Shown here: positions 21,655 through 33,284 of the stretch, one piece after another | Layout: each line of letters starts with the position of its first letter | How positions within the stretch are numbered: position 1 is the first letter of the stretch | DNA from: Hyperoodon ampullatus | Lineage: Eukaryota > Chordata > Mammalia > Artiodactyla > Ziphiidae | Assembly (NCBI GenBank): GCA_949752795.1 | Contig: OX457064.1 | Coordinates: 104,075,454-104,139,453, forward strand | Direction of reading: 5' to 3' | DNA length: 64,000 nucleotides | The notes under the pieces: generated by a model | Database searches by the model: none | Told to the model about the DNA's origin: nothing | What the model saw: the letters and a program-made list of their open reading frames with translations, nothing else | Made by a program: the position numbers and the translations under genes

Positions 21655-21775
21655 TTTTTTGTGTTTGGCCACGCCGCGTGGTTTGTGGGATCTTAGTTCC
21701 CCAACCAGGGATCAAACCCGGGCCCTGGCAGTGAAAGCGCAGAGTCCTAACCACTGGACCGCCAGGGAATTCCCC
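21655..21775 (-). mobile_element. CHR-1-like short SINE
   Basis: TTTGGCCACGCCGCGTGG, GTTCCCCAACCAGGGATC, head CCGCCAGGGAATTCCCC. TSD AGTCAATCACTAATCT (from 21634) against AGTCAATCACTGATCT (from 21776). Confidence 0.9.
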
Positions 21776-21882
21776 AGTCAATCACTGATCTCTTTCCTAT
21801 CTTTCTAGATTTGCCCATTCTGGATAGTTCATGTAAATGAAATTATATACCATGTGGCCTTTTATGATTGGCTTTTGTTTCC
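21776..21882 (-). mobile_element. Old L1 3' region, part 2
   Basis: TAGATTTGCCCATTCTGG and ATGTAAATGAAATTATATAC continue the L1 started at 21430. Confidence 0.75.
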
Positions 21883-22090
21883 TTTTTTTTTTTTTTTGTG
21901 GTACGCGGGCCTCTCACTGTTGTGGCCTCTCCCGTTGCGGAGCACAGGCTCCGGACACGCAGGCTCAGCGGCCATGGCTCACGGGCCTAGCCGCTCCGCG
22001 GCATGTGGGATCCTCCCGGACCGGGACACGAACCCGTGTCCCCTGCATCTGCAGGCGGACTCTCAACCACTGCGCCACCAGGGAAGCCCC
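21883..22090 (-). mobile_element. CHR-type SINE, short form
   Basis: T15, GTGGTACGCGGGCC, full short body, head CCACCAGGGAAGCCCC. I see no clear TSD in the pyrimidine-rich left flank. Confidence 0.92.
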
Positions 22091-22640
22091 GAGCTGCCCA
22101 TTTTTAAATTGGATTATTCATTTTTTTAAAATTATTGAGTTATAAGAATTTTTTATACAGTCTAGATACAAGTTCTTTAGATATATGATTTGCAAATATT
22201 TCTCCCATTTGGTGGGTTGTCCTTACGTTTTCTTGATGGTATCTGTTAAAGCATAAAAAGTCTTAATTTTGATGAAGTCCAATTTATTTTTTCTTTCGTT
22301 ACTTGTGCTTTTGGTGTCATACCTAAAAATTATTGCCTAATCCAAAGTCATGAAGGTATTTGCAGGCTTGTTTTCTTTTGAGTCTTATGGTTTCAACTCT
22401 TACAGTTAGGTTTATGATCCTTAAAGTTAATTTCTGTATATGGTGTGAGGAAGGAGTCTACTTTCATTCTCATGCTGGTGGCAGTCCAGTTGTCCTAGCA
22501 CCATATGTTGAAAGACTATTCTTTCTCCATTGAATTATCTTGGCACCCTGTCAGAATTCATTTGACCAGAAAGGTGAAGTACCGGCTTCTCAATTATATC
22601 TCATTGTTCTATATGTCTAATTCTAAAAATTCATTTGTTG
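22091..22640 (-). mobile_element. Old L1 ORF2 C-terminal region, part 3
   Basis: TTGCAAATATTTCTCCCATTTG, TGTGCTTTTGGTGTCATACC, TTCTCATGCTGGTGGCAG and CTCCATTGAATTATCTTGGC (minus strand) match the ORF2 C-terminal segment. Degenerate. Confidence 0.8.
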
Positions 22641-23021
22641 ATTTGCAGTATTAATTCCAAAGGTTTGACATGGTGGGAAAGTAAGAAATTTCTCAGGATG
22701 GTGGAGTTGGAAGGTAATATTGCTTGGTGGCCAAGCTAAGATTTGTGAAGAATCAAACCAGTGTTCCGTTCTTTGCTCTGCATCAAAGTAAACTGTTGAC
22801 AGGCAATGTTTTTACACAGGGTAATGGTTTCTTGGGCGGAGACTGAATAAGCTATTATGTTGTATTTCTGTAGATATTTGGGTAGGCCTCATGTGGTTAG
22901 GAAGATTTTTTGGGTAAGGTTATGTGTGCCTCAGAACCAAGGAAACATGGAACAGCTGGGCCTCAGGAAGTCAAGGAGCCGTGATAGGGCTGGTCGTTGT
23001 AAAAACTGCAGTCAGAAGGCC
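22641..23021. other. No recognisable feature
   Basis: Mixed DNA. The long chance ORF that begins at 22857 owes its length to the SINEs downstream. Confidence 0.5.
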
Positions 23022-23147
23022 TTTTCTTTTTTTTTTTGGCCGCACCGCACAGCTTGTGGGATCTTAGTTCCCCAACCAGGAATCGAACCTGGGCCCTTGG
23101 CAGTGGAAGCGCAGAGTCCTAACCATTGGACCGCCGGGGAAGTGCCT
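23022..23147 (-). mobile_element. CHR-1-like short SINE
   Basis: T-rich tail, GGCCGCACCGCACAGC, GTTCCCCAACCAGG, head CCGCCGGGGAAGTGCC. It lies immediately before the target of the next SINE. Confidence 0.9.
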
Positions 23148-23154
23148 CTGGTCT

Positions 23155-23161
<7 letters not shown>

Positions 23162-23189
<28 letters not shown>

Positions 23190-23378
23190 GGTACGCGGGC
23201 CTCTCACTGTTGTGGCCTCTCCCGTTGCGGAGCACAGGCTCTGGATGCGCAGGCTCAGCGGCCATGGCTCACGGGCCCAGCCGCTCCGCGGCATATGGGA
23301 TCCTCCCAGACCGGGGCACGAACCCGTATCCCCTGCATCAGCAGGCGGACTCTCAACCACTGCGCCACCAGGGAGGCC
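23162..23378 (-). mobile_element. CHR-type SINE, short form
   Basis: T26 tail (23158-23187 including the TSD), then GCGGTACGCGGGCC and the full short body. Perfect 14-bp TSD CTGGTCTCCCTTTT (23148-23161 and 23379-23392). Confidence 0.95.
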
Positions 23379-23509
23379 CTGGTCTCCCTTTTGATTGGTT
23401 TATTTTTCAGTACCTCAAAGCTTCTCAGTTTTTCTTCTTTTTCCTTAAAAAACCCCAATTTTGGACTTAAATGAATGATAAGTAAATTTCTATCATGTTT
23501 GGATAGTTA

Positions 23510-25346
23510 TACTTTTTTTTTTATTGAGGTATAAGTGACATATGACATTAGATTCAGGTATACAACGTAACGGTTTGATATTTGTATATACTGTGAGATG
23601 ATCACCACAGTAAGTCTAGTTAATATCTGTTAACATAAACAGTTAAAAAATTTTTTTCTGTGATGAGAATTTGAGCTTTACTCTCTTAGCGATTTTCCAG
23701 TCTCTAATGCAGTATTATCAACTACAGTCCCCACCCAGCACATTGCCTCCTGTGACTTATTTATTTGGTAGCTGGGTCTGTGCCTTTCAACCCGAATTAC
23801 CTATTCTATCCGGCCCCAACTGCCATTTCTGGCAACCACCCATCTGTTCTCTGTTTCTTTGAGCTTGTTTGTGTGTGTGTGTTTGTTTTGTTTAGATTCC
23901 ACATATAAGTGAGATCATAAAACATTTGTCTTTCTCTGTTTGACTTACTTCATTTAGCTTAATGCCCTCAGACTCCATCCGTGTTGTCACAAATAGCAAG
24001 ATTTCATTCTTTTCTTATGACTGAATAATATTTACATCACATGTTTTTTATCCATTCATCCATCAGTGGGAACTTAGATGTTTCCATATCTTGGCTATTA
24101 TAAATAATGCTGCAATGAACATGAGGGTGCATGTATCTTTTTGAGTTGGTGTTTTCAGTTTCTTTCGATAAATACTAAAAGTGGAATTGCTGGGTCATAT
24201 GGTAGTTCTAGTTTCAGTTTTTTGAGGAACTTCCATACTGTTTTCCATAGTGGCTGCACCAATTTACATTCCCACCAACAGTGTATAAGGATTCCCCCAG
24301 CACCTGTTATTTCTTGTCTTTTTGATGATAGCCATTCTAACAGGTGTAAGGTGATATCTTACTTTAGTTTTGATTTGCATTTCCCTGATGATTAGTGATG
24401 TTGGATGTTGAGCACTTTTCATGTACCTGTTGGCCACCTGTATGGCCATCTTTGGAAAAATCTCTGCTTAGATCTTCTGTCCATTTTTTAATCAGATTGT
24501 TTGGAGCTTTTGTTTGTTCTTTGCTATTGAGTTGTATGAATTCTTTATACATTTTGGATATTAACACCTTATCAGATATATGACTTGAAAATATTTTCTC
24601 CCATTCAGCAGCCTGCCTTTTCATTTTGTTGAAGGTTTCCTTTCCTGTGCAGAAGCTTTTTAGTTTGATGTAGTCCCACTTGTTTATTTTTGCTTTTATT
24701 GCCTTTGCTTTTGGTGTCAGGTTAAAAAAATCATCACCAATACTGATGTCAAGGAGCTGACTGCTTATGCTTTCTTCTAGGAATTCTATGGTCTCAGGTC
24801 TTACATTCAGATCCTTAATCTATTTTGAGTTAATTTTTGTGTATGGTAATTTTTGTATATGGTATAAGATACTGGTCCAGTTTCATTCTTTTGCATGTAG
24901 CTGGTCAGTTTTCCCAACACCATTTATTGAAGAGACTGTCCCTTACCCATTGTACATTCTTGACTTCTTTGTTGTAAGTTGATTGACCATATACGTGTGG
25001 GCTTATTTCTGGGCTCTCTATTCTCTTCCCTTGTTCTATGTGTCTGTTTTTATGCTAACCATACTGTTTTGATTACTATAGATTTGTAATATAGTTTCAA
25101 ATCAGAGAGTGTGATGCCTCCAGTGTTGCTCTTCTTTCTCATGATTGCTTTGGCTATTTGGGGTCTTTTGTGGTTCCATACAATTTTAAGGATTGTTCTA
25201 TCTCTGTGAAAAATGCCATTGGAATTTTAATTGGGATTGCATTGAATCTGTAGATTGCTTTGTGTAGTATGTTTTTGGTGTACAGGTCTTTCACCTCCTT
25301 GGTTAAATTTATGCCTAGATATTTTATTCTTTTCAATGCAATTTTA
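23510..25346 (-). mobile_element. Long old L1, 3' UTR and ORF2 C-terminal part
   Basis: Starts at the poly-T/ATTGAGGTATAAGTGACATA 3' end. It runs through the 3' UTR into ORF2 read backwards (CTGCAATGAACATGAGGG, GTTTCCTTTCCTGTGCAGAA, TTTGGCTATTTGGGGTC). Frame shifts and stops break ORF2 into 60-90 codon scraps. It continues beyond three SINE insertions to about 26990. Confidence 0.9.
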
Positions 25347-25645
25347 TTTTAAAAAATTTATTTATTTATTTATTTATTTATGGCTGTGTTGGGTCTTTGT
25401 TTCTGTGCGAGGGCTTTCTCTAGTTGCGGCAAGCGGGGGCCACTCTTCATTGCGGTGCGCGGGCCTCTCACTATCACGGCCTCTCTTGTTGCAGAGCACA
25501 GGCTCCAGAGGCGCAGGCTCAGTAGTTGTGGCTCATGGGCCTAGTTGCTCTGTGGCATGTGGGATCTTCTCAGACCAGGGCTCGAACCCGTGTCCCCTGC
25601 ATTGGCAGGCAGATTCTCAACCACTGTGCCACCAGGGAAGCCCTG
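25347..25645 (-). mobile_element. CHR-type SINE, long form
   Basis: (TTTA)n tail, GGCTGTGTTGGGTCTTTG, head CCACCAGGGAAGCCCTG. TSD ATGCAATTTTA (25336-25346 and 25646-25656). The 215-codon plus-strand ORF crossing it is an artefact. Confidence 0.92.
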
Positions 25646-26062
25646 ATGCAATTTTAAATGTGATTGTTTTCTTACTTTCTCTTTCTGATAGTTTGTTGTC
25701 AGTGTATAGAAGATTTTTGTATCTGGATTTTGTATCCTGCAACTTTACTGAATTTATTAGTTCTAACAGGTTTTTTTTGGTGGAGTCTTTAGGGTTTTCT
25801 ATATATAATATCATGTCATTTGCAAATAGTGACAGTTTTACTTCTTCCTTTCTGATACGGATTGCTTTTTATTTCCTTTTCTTGACCAGTTGCTCTGGCT
25901 AGGACTTCTAGTACTATGTCAAATAAAAGTGCCAAGAGTGGGTATCTTCTTGTTTCTGAAAGCTTTTCACCATTGAATTTGATGTTAGCTGTGGGCTTGT
26001 CATATATGGTCTTTATTACACTGAGTAATGGTCCCTCTATACCCACTTTGTTGAGAGTTTTT
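25646..26062 (-). mobile_element. Long old L1, ORF2 reverse-transcriptase part
   Basis: Minus-strand coding remnants of the RT palm. The FADD-box neighbourhood falls around 25800-25860 (TGTCATTTGCAAATAGTGAC read in reverse), but the box itself is degraded and the frame is shifted. Confidence 0.85.
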
Positions 26063-26386
26063 TTTTTTAATTAATTTATTTATTTTCAGCTGCATTGGGT
26101 CTTCTTTGCTGCACGTGGGCTTTCTCTAGCTGTGGCGAGTGGGGGCTACTCTTCGTTGCGGTGTGCAGGCTTCTCATTGCAGTGGCTTCTTTTGTTGTGG
26201 AGCACAGGCTCTGGTGCGTGGGCTTCAGTAGTTGTGGTGCGCGGGCTCTAGAGCACAGGCTCAGTAGTTGTGGCACACAGGCTTAGTTGCTCTGCAGCAT
26301 GTGGGATCTTTCTGGACCAGGGCTTGAACCCGTGTCCCCTGCATTGGCAGGTGGATTCTTAACCACTGTGCCACCACGGAAATCCC
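26063..26386 (-). mobile_element. CHR-type SINE, long form
   Basis: T/A tail, CAGCTGCATTGGGTCTTC, head CCACCACGGAAATCCC. Perfect 14-bp TSD TGTTGAGAGTTTTT (26049-26062 and 26387-26400). Confidence 0.93.
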
Positions 26387-26483
26387 TGTTGAGAGTTTTT
26401 ATCATGAATTGGATATTGAATTTTGCCCAGTGCTTTTTCTGCATCTGTTGAGATGACCATATGATTTTATCCTTCATTTTATT
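26387..26483 (-). mobile_element. Long old L1, ORF2 sliver between SINEs
   Basis: TTTTATCATGAATTGGATATTG, GCTTTTTCTGCATCTG and TGAGATGACCATATG match the intact ORF2 segment near 29935-30000. Confidence 0.9.
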
Positions 26484-26681
26484 TATTTATTTATTTTTAA
26501 AGATTTGTTTTGATGTGGACCATTTTAAACTCTTTATTCAATTTGTTACAATATTGCTTTTGTTTTGTTTTGGTTTTTGGCCACGAGACATGTGGGATCT
26601 TAGCTCCTTGACCGGGGATCGAACCCACACCCCCTGCATTGGAAGGCAAAGTCTCAACTGCTGGACTGCCAAGGAAGTCCC
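26484..26681 (-). mobile_element. CHR-1-like SINE with extended tail
   Basis: Reversed GGACCATTTTAAACTCTTTATT and GTTACAATATTGC tail block, then GGCCACGAGACATGTGG and head CCAAGGAAGTCCC. 16-bp TSD TATCCTTCATTTTATT (26468-26483) against TATCCTCCATTTTATT (26682-26697), one mismatch. Confidence 0.92.
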
Positions 26682-26995
26682 TATCCTCCATTTTATTAAT
26701 GTGGTGTATCACATTGATTGACTTGAGGATGTTGAACCATCCTTGCACCCCTGGAATAAATCCCACTGGATCATGGTGTATGATCCTTTTAATGCATTGT
26801 TGAATTCAGTTTTCTAATTTTTGTTGAGGATTTTTCATCTATGTTCATCACGAATATTTGCCTGTAATTTCCTTTTCCTGCAGTGTCCTTGCATAGTGTT
26901 TGTATATGAGGGTAAAGCTGGCCTCATAAGATGAGTATGGAAGTGTTCCCCCCCTTCTATTTTTTGGAAGAGTGTGAGGAATGGTATTAATTATT
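26682..26995 (-). mobile_element. Long old L1, ORF2 N-terminal side of RT
   Basis: GTGGTGTATCACATTGATTG, CCTTGCACCCCTGGAATAAA and TGGCCTCATAAGATGAG correspond to 30020-30260 of the intact element. Recognisable L1 ORF2 text stops near 26995. Confidence 0.9.
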
Positions 26996-27582
26996 TAAAT
27001 GTTTGGTAGAACTGTTTGGGTTTTTTTTATGATTTCTATTTCCTTATTGATATTCTCCATTTGATTAGACAGTGTGATCATACTTTTCTTCAAATAGTTG
27101 ATTTGATTTTTGCCTGCTAAATCCAATATTTGGCCCCTCTCATAGGCAATTTCTGTTGCCTGATATTTTTTTTTCCATGTGTATGGTCGCACTTTCCTGT
27201 TTCTTTGCATAACTGGTAATTTTTTAAAATTTGACATTTTAGATAATATACTGTAGTAACTCCAGTGTTACTCCCCCCTCCCTCACCCCAAAAGGACTGT
27301 TGTGTTTTGCTTATTTTTCTCAATAACTTGGCAGGGCTATTTTACTAAAATCTATTTTCCTTGGCTATGTGCACCCTCTGAAGTTGCTCATCAGGGGGTA
27401 CAGCCTTAGGCATACATAGTCACCTCTCTTTTTCTGATCTTTTTAAAGTTGTCTGTCACTTTTGGTATCACACCCAGCTGTTAGTCTTCAATAATTGCAG
27501 GCAAATTGCTCTACTGTCTTTAGCAATGCCCTGGAGCATACATTTTGCCACATTCCGATTCAACTAAATTCAGGTCACTCTG
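26996..27582. other. Unclassified; pre-insertion flank of the intact L1
   Basis: Segment up to the young L1's target site. TTTCTATTTCCTTATTGATATTCTCC may be the 5' part of an older L1-like element. The remainder (27300-27582) matches nothing I recognise. The same unclassified sequence presumably resumes at 34925. Confidence 0.4.
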
Positions 27583-27596
27583 CAGGAGTAGTCTTT
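27583..27596. repeat. Target-site duplication, left copy
   Basis: CAGGAGTAGTCTTT, identical to 34911-34924. On the L1 sense strand the site reads CCTT/AAAGAC, close to the L1 endonuclease preference TT/AAAA. Confidence 0.95.
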
Positions 27597-27957
27597 TTTT
27601 TTTTTTTATTTTTTTTATTTTTATTTTTTTTATTAGTTTCTGCTTTATAACAAAGTGAATCAGTCATACATATACATCTGTTCCCACATCCCCTCCCTCA
27701 TGCATCTCCCTCCCTCCCACCCTCCCCATCCCACCCCTCCAGGCGGTCACAAAGCACCGAGCTGATCTCCCTGTGCTCTGCGGCTGCTTCCCACTATCTA
27801 TCTACCTTACGTTTGGTAGTGTATATATGTCCATGCCTCTCTTTCCCTTTGTCACAGCTTACCCTTCCCCTTCCCCATATCCTCAAGTCCATTCTCAAGT
27901 AGGTCTGTGTCTTTATTCCCGTTTTACCCCTAGGTTCTTCATGACATTTTTTTTTTT
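27597..27957 (-). other. L1 3' UTR and A-rich tail
   Basis: In sense: an A12 block right after the ORF2 stop, TGTCATGAAGAACC, a purine-rich GGGAGGGTGGGAGGG section near 27710-27730, then GTTATAAAGCAGAAACTAAT passing straight into (A)nT(A)n. The terminal segment found in the sister copy at 20965-20998, including its AATAAA, is missing here. The tail may start at the AATAAA formed by ACTAATAAA. Confidence 0.85.
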
Positions 27958-30900
27958 TTAAATTCCATATATATGTGTTAGCATACGGTATTTGTCTTTC
28001 TCTTTCTGACTTACTTCACTCTGTATGACAGACTCTAGGTCTATCCACCTCATTACAAATAGCTCAGTTTCGTTTCTTTTTATGGCTGAGTAATATTCCA
28101 TTGTATATATGTGCCACATCTTCTTTATCCATTCATCCGATGATGGACACTTAGGTTGTTTCCAGCTCCGGGCTATTGTGAATAGAGCTGCAATGAACAT
28201 TTTGGTACATGTCTCTTTTTGAATTATGGTTTTCTCAGGGTATATGCCTAGTAGTGGGATTGCTGGGTCATATGGTAGTTCTATTTTTAGTTTTTTAAGG
28301 AACCTCCATACTGTTCTCCATAGTGGCTGTACCAATTCACATTCCCACCAGCAGTGCAAGAGTGTTCCCTTTTCTCCACACCCTCTCCAGCATTTATTGT
28401 TTCTAGATTTCTTGATGATGGCCATTCTGACTGGTGTGAGATGATATCTCATTGTAGTTTTGATTTGCATTTCTCTAATGATTAATGATGTTGAGCATTC
28501 TTTCATGTGTTTGTTGGCAGTCTGTATATCTTCTTTGGAGAAATGCCTATTTAAGTCTTCTGCCCATTTTTGGATTGGGTTGTTTGTTTTTTTGCTATTG
28601 AGCTGCATGAGCTGTTTATAAATTTTGGAGATTAATCCTTTGTCAGTTGCTTCATTTGCAAATATTTTCTCCCATTCTGAGGGTTGTCTTTTGGTCTTGT
28701 TTATGGTTTCCTTTGCTGTGCAAAAGCTTTGAAGTTTCATTAGGTCCCATTTGTTTATCTTTGTTTTTAGTTCCATTTCTCTAGGAGGTGGGTCCAAAAG
28801 GATCTTGCTGTGATTTATGTCATAGAGTGTTCTACCTATGTTTTCCTCTAAGAGTTTGATAGTTTCTGGCCTTACATTTAGGTCTTTAATCCATTTTGAG
28901 CTTATTTTTGTGTATGGTGTTAGGGAATGATCTAATCTCATACTTTTACATGTCCCTGTCCAGTTTTCCCAGCACCACTTATTGAAGAGGCTGTCCTTTC
29001 TCCACTGTACATTCCTGCCTCCTTTATCAAAGATAAGTTGGCCATATGTGCGTGGGTTTATCTCTGGGCTTTCTATCCTGATCCACTGATCTATCTTTCT
29101 GTTTTTATGCCAGTACCACACTGTCTTAATTACTGTAGCTTTGTAGTATAGTCTGAAGTCAGGCAGCCTGATTCCTCCAGCTCCGTTTTTCGTTCTCAAG
29201 ATTGCTTTGGCTATTCGGGGTCTTTTGTTTTTCCAAACAAATTTTGAAATTTTTTGTTCTACTTCTGTGAAAAATGCCAGTGGTAGTTTGATAGGGATTG
29301 CATTGAATCTGTAGATTGCTTTGGGTAGTAGAGTCATTTTCACAATATTGATTCTTCCAATCCAGGAGCATGGTATATCTCTCCATCTATTTATATCATC
29401 TTTAATTTCTTTCATCAGTGTCTTATAATTTTCTGCATACAGGTCTTTTGTCTCCTTAGGTAGGTTTATTCCTAGATATTTTATTCTTTTTGTTGCAATG
29501 GTAAATGGGAGTGTTTTCTTGATTTCATTTTCAGATTTTTCATCATTAGTGTACAGGAATGCCAGAGATTTCTGTGCATTAATTTTGTATCCTGCTACTT
29601 TACCAAATTCATTGATTAGCTCTAGTAGTTTTTCGGTAGCATCTTTAGGATTCTCTATGTATAGTATCATGTCATCTGCAAACAGTGACAGCTTTACTTC
29701 TTCTTTTCCAATTTGGATTCCTTTTATTTCCTTTTCTTCTCTGATTGCTGTGGCTAAAACTTCCAAAACTATGTTGAATAAGAGTGGTGAGAGTGGGCAG
29801 CCTTGTCTTGTTCCTGATCTTAGTGGAAATGGTTTCAGTTTTTCACCGTTGAGGACAATGTTGGCTGTGGGTTTGTCATATATGGCCTTTATTATGTTGA
29901 GGAAAGTTCCCTCTATGCCTACTTTCTGCAGGGTTTTTATCATAAATGGGTGTTGAATTTTGTCGAAAGCTTTCTCTGCATCTATTGAGATGATCATATG
30001 GTTTTTCTCCTTCAACTTGTTAATATGGTGTATCACATTGATTGATTTGCGTATATTGAAGAATCCTTGCATTCCTGGAATAAACCCCACTTGATCATGG
30101 TGTATGATCCTTTTAATGTGCTGTTGAATTCTGTTTGCCAGTATTTTGTTGAGGATTTTTGCATCTATGTTCATCAGTGATATTGGCCTGTAGTTTTCTT
30201 TCTTTGTGACATCCTTGCCTGGTTTTGGTATCAAGGTGATGGTGGCCTCGTAGAATGAGTTTGGGAGTGTTCCTTCCTCTGATATTGTTTGGAAGAGTTT
30301 GAGAAGGATGGGTGTTAGCTCTTCTCTAAATGTTTGATAGAATTCGCCTGTGAAGCCATCTGGTCCTGGGCTTTTGTTTGATGGAAGATTTTTAATCACA
30401 GTTTCAATTTCAGTGCTTGTGATTGGTCTATTCATATTTTCTATTTCTTCCTGAGTCAGTCTTGGTAGGTTGTGCATTTCTAAGAATTTGTCCATTTCTT
30501 CCAGGTTGTCCATTTTATTGGCATAGAGTTGCTTATAGTAATCTCTCATGATCTTTTGTATTTCTGCAGTGTCAGTTGTTACTTCTCCTTTTTCATTTCT
30601 AATTCTACTGATTTGAGTCTTCTCCCTTCTTTTCTTGATGAGTCTGGCTAATGGTTTGTCAATTTTGTTTATCTTCTCAAAGAACCAGCTTTTAGTTTGG
30701 TTGATCTTTGCTATCGTTTCCTTCATTTCTTTTTCATTTATTTCTGATCTGATCTTTATGATTTCTTTCCTTCTGCTAACTTTGGGGGTTTTTTGTTCTT
30801 CTTTCTCTAATTGCTTTAGGTGCAGGGTCAGGTTGTTTACTCGAAATGTTTCCTGTTTCTTAAGGTGGGATTGTATTGCTATAAACTTCCCCCTTAGAAC

Positions 30901-31776
30901 TGCTTTTGCTGCGTCCCATAGGTTTTGGGTCGTCGTGTCTCCATTGTCATTTGTTTCTAAGTATTTCTTAATTTCCTCTTTGATTTCTTCATTGATCACT
31001 TCATTATTGAGTAGTGTATTGTTTAGCCTCCATGTGTTTGTATTTTTTACAGCTCTTTTCCTGTAATTGATGTCTAGTCTCATAGCATTGTGGTCGGAAA
31101 AGATACTTGATACAATTTCAATTTTCTTAAATTTACCAAGGCTTGATTTGTGACCCAAGATATGATCTATCCTGGAGAATGTTCCATGAGCACTTGAGAA
31201 AAATGTGTATTCTGTTGTTTTTGGGTGGAATGTCCTATAAATATCAATTAAGTCCATCTTGTTTAATGTATCATTTAAAGCTTGTGTTTCCTTATTTATT
31301 TTCATTTTGGATGATCTGTCCATTGGTGAAAGTGGGGTGTTAAAGTCCCCTACTATGATTGTGTTACTGTCGATTTCCCCTTTTATGGCTGTTAGTATTT
31401 GCCTTATGTATTGAGGTGCTCCTATGTTGGGTGCATAAATATTTACAATTGTTATATCTTCTTCTTGGATCGATCCCTTTATCGTTATGTAGTGTCCTTC
31501 TTTGTCTCTTCTAATAGTCTTTATTTTAAAGTCTATTTTGTCTGATATAAGAATTGCTACTCCAGCTTTCTTTTGATTTCCATTTGCATGGAATATCTTT
31601 TTCCATCCCCTTACTTTCAATCTGTATGTGTCTCTAGGTCTGAAGTGGGTCTCTTGTAGACAGCATATATATGGGTCTTGTTTTTGTATCCATTCAGCCA
31701 CTCTGTGTCTTTTGGTGGGAGCATTTAGTCCATTTACATTTAAGGTAATTATTGATATGTATGTTCCTATTCCCAT
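27958..31776 (-). CDS. L1 ORF2 protein: endonuclease and reverse transcriptase
   Basis: 1272 residues (human ORF2p has 1275), uninterrupted. It nicks target DNA and copies L1 or SINE RNA into it (target-primed reverse transcription), acting in an RNP with ORF1p. The N-terminal APE-type endonuclease has N13 in TLNVNGLN, E42 in QETH, D144 and N146 in GDFN, D204/H205 in RIDHI, and D228/H229 in SDHN. The RT has D599 in SIDAEKAFD, then [11 protein letters not shown] (654-664) and FADD at 699-702, with catalytic D701/D702. The C-terminal zinc-knuckle-like C1129-X3-C1133-X7-H1141-X4-C1146 is intact. The ATG lies 58 bp after the ORF1 stop, so translation is expected by unconventional reinitiation, as known for L1. 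The last codons read HIYGI-stop. I see no missing key residue. Confidence 0.96.
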   Translation of the reverse strand: MGIGTYISIITLNVNGLNAPTKRHRVAEWIQKQDPYICCLQETHFRPRDTYRLKVRGWKKIFHANGNQKKAGVAILISDKIDFKIKTIRRDKEGHYITIKGSIQEEDITIVNIYAPNIGAPQYIRQILTAIKGEIDSNTIIVGDFNTPLSPMDRSSKMKINKETQALNDTLNKMDLIDIYRTFHPKTTEYTFFSSAHGTFSRIDHILGHKSSLGKFKKIEIVSSIFSDHNAMRLDINYRKRAVKNTNTWRLNNTLLNNEVINEEIKEEIKKYLETNDNGDTTTQNLWDAAKAVLRGKFIAIQSHLKKQETFRVNNLTLHLKQLEKEEQKTPKVSRRKEIIKIRSEINEKEMKETIAKINQTKSWFFEKINKIDKPLARLIKKRREKTQISRIRNEKGEVTTDTAEIQKIMRDYYKQLYANKMDNLEEMDKFLEMHNLPRLTQEEIENMNRPITSTEIETVIKNLPSNKSPGPDGFTGEFYQTFREELTPILLKLFQTISEEGTLPNSFYEATITLIPKPGKDVTKKENYRPISLMNIDAKILNKILANRIQQHIKRIIHHDQVGFIPGMQGFFNIRKSINVIHHINKLKEKNHMIISIDAEKAFDKIQHPFMIKTLQKVGIEGTFLNIIKAIYDKPTANIVLNGEKLKPFPLRSGTRQGCPLSPLLFNIVLEVLATAIREEKEIKGIQIGKEEVKLSLFADDMILYIENPKDATEKLLELINEFGKVAGYKINAQKSLAFLYTNDEKSENEIKKTLPFTIATKRIKYLGINLPKETKDLYAENYKTLMKEIKDDINRWRDIPCSWIGRINIVKMTLLPKAIYRFNAIPIKLPLAFFTEVEQKISKFVWKNKRPRIAKAILRTKNGAGGIRLPDFRLYYKATVIKTVWYWHKNRKIDQWIRIESPEINPRTYGQLIFDKGGRNVQWRKDSLFNKWCWENWTGTCKSMRLDHSLTPYTKISSKWIKDLNVRPETIKLLEENIGRTLYDINHSKILLDPPPREMELKTKINKWDLMKLQSFCTAKETINKTKRQPSEWEKIFANEATDKGLISKIYKQLMQLNSKKTNNPIQKWAEDLNRHFSKEDIQTANKHMKECSTSLIIREMQIKTTMRYHLTPVRMAIIKKSRNNKCWRGCGEKGTLLHCWWECELVQPLWRTVWRFLKKLKIELPYDPAIPLLGIYPEKTIIQKETCTKMFIAALFTIARSWKQPKCPSSDEWIKKMWHIYTMEYYSAIKRNETELFVMRWIDLESVIQSEVSQKEKDKYRMLTHIYGI

Positions 31777-31834
31777 TTCCTTAATGGCTTTGGGTTCGTT
31801 ATTGTAGGTATAGTCCTTCTGTTGTGTTTCTTGC

Positions 31835-32749
31835 CTAGAGAAGTTCCTTTAGCATTTGTTGTAAAGCTGGTTTGGTGGTGCTGAACTCTCTCAGCTTTTG
31901 CTTGTCTGTAAAGGTTTTAATTTCTCCATCAAATCTGAATGAGATCCTTGCTGGGTAGAGTAATCTTGGTTGCAGGTTTCTCTCCTTCATCACTTTAATT
32001 ATGTCCTGCCACTCCCTTCTGGCTTGTAGAGTTTCTGCTGAGAGATCAGCTGTTAACCTGATGGGGATTCCCTTGTGTGTTATTTGTTGTTTTTCCCTTG
32101 CTGCTTTTAATATGATTTCTTTGTGTTTAATTTTTGACAGTTTGATTAATATGTGTCTTGGCGTATTTCTTCTTGGATTTATTCTGTATGGGACTCTCTG
32201 TGCCTCCTGGACTTGATTAACTATTTCCTTTCCCATATTAGGGAAGTTTTCAACTATAATCTCTTCAAATATTTTCTCAGTCCCTTTCTTTTTCTCTTCT
32301 TCTTCTGGAACCCCTATAATTCGAATGTTGGTGCGTTTAATGTTGTCCCAGAGGTCTCTGAGACTGTCCTCTGTTCTTTTCATTCTTTTTTCTTTATTTT
32401 TCTCTGCATCAGTTATTTCCACTATTTTATCTTCCACCTCACTTATCCGTTCTTCTGCCTCAGTTATTCTGCTATTGATCCCATCTAGAGTATTTTTCAT
32501 TTCATTTATTGTGTTTTTAATCGATGCTTGATTCATCTTTAGTTCTTCTAGGTCCTTGTTAACTGTTTCTTGCATATTGTCTATTCTATTTCCAAGATTT
32601 TGGATCTGGGAAATAGAATCTTGGATCAGCTTTACTATCATTATTCTGAATTCTTTTTCAGGTAGACTGCCTATTACCTCTTCATTTGTTAGGTCTGGTA
32701 GGTTTTTATCTTGCTCCTTCACCTGCTGTGTGTTTTTCTGCTTTCTCAT
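31835..32749 (-). CDS. L1 ORF1 protein: RNA-binding chaperone
   Basis: 304 residues, uninterrupted (human ORF1p has 338). In the family it trimerises, coats L1 RNA in cis and is needed for retrotransposition. A basic/charged N-terminus (1-35) is followed by a heptad-rich coiled coil at about 40-135 ([24 protein letters not shown]). The RRM begins at NIRIIGVP (141-148), with the second RNP strand at PRHILIKL (197-204). The C-terminal domain covers about 236-304, with ARREW (R244/R245, matching the RNA-binding arginine pair) and YPARISF (265-271). Start ATG at 32749 with A at -3. It precedes ORF2 in the same transcript. The shorter length reflects the N-terminal/coiled-coil region, which varies among mammals. 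Confidence 0.95.
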   Translation of the reverse strand: MRKQKNTQQVKEQDKNLPDLTNEEVIGSLPEKEFRIMIVKLIQDSISQIQNLGNRIDNMQETVNKDLEELKMNQASIKNTINEMKNTLDGINSRITEAEERISEVEDKIVEITDAEKNKEKRMKRTEDSLRDLWDNIKRTNIRIIGVPEEEEKKKGTEKIFEEIIVENFPNMGKEIVNQVQEAQRVPYRINPRRNTPRHILIKLSKIKHKEIILKAAREKQQITHKGIPIRLTADLSAETLQARREWQDIIKVMKERNLQPRLLYPARISFRFDGEIKTFTDKQKLREFSTTKPALQQMLKELL

Positions 32750-33284
32750 TTTGCTTATGTTACTGTGTTTGGGGTCTCCTTTTTGCAGGCTGCAGATTCG
32801 TAGTTCCCGTTGTTTTTGGTGTCTGTCCCCCGTGGCTAAGGTTGTTTCAGTAGGTTGTGTAGGCTTCCTGGTGGGGGGGACTAATGCCTGTGTTCTGGTG
32901 GTTGAAGCTCGATCTTGTCTTTCTGGTGGACAGGTCCACGTCTGGTGGTGTGTTTTGGGGTGCCTGTGGCCTTATTATGTTTTTAGGTATCCTCTCTGCT
33001 AATGGGTGGGGTTGTGTTCCTGCCTTGCTAGTTGCTTGGCATAGGGTGACCAGCACTGTAGCTTGCTGGTCGTTGACTGAAGCTGGATGCTGGTGTTGAG
33101 ATGGAGATTCCTGGGAGATTTTCGCTGCTTGATATTATGTGGAGCTGGGAGGTCTCTTGTGGACCCGTGTCCTGAAGTTGGCTCTCCCACTTCAGAGGCA
33201 CAGCACTAACTCCTGGCTGCAGCACCAAGAGCCTTTCATCCACCCGGCTCAGAATAACAGTGAGAAAGAGTAGAAAGAAATAAT

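Noticed and set aside
22857..23474. 205-codon plus-strand ORF
   Set aside because: Most of it is translation of two reversed CHR SINEs including a poly-T-encoded phenylalanine run. No independent protein signal.
25255..25902. 215-codon plus-strand ORF
   Set aside because: It runs antisense through an old L1 ORF2 and a reversed long-form SINE. The protein is low-complexity leucine/phenylalanine-rich with SINE-encoded text.
29498..31066. Antisense ORFs of 152 and 143 codons (29498-29956, 30635-31066)
   Set aside because: They lie wholly opposite L1 ORF2, whose coding signal fully explains the open frames.
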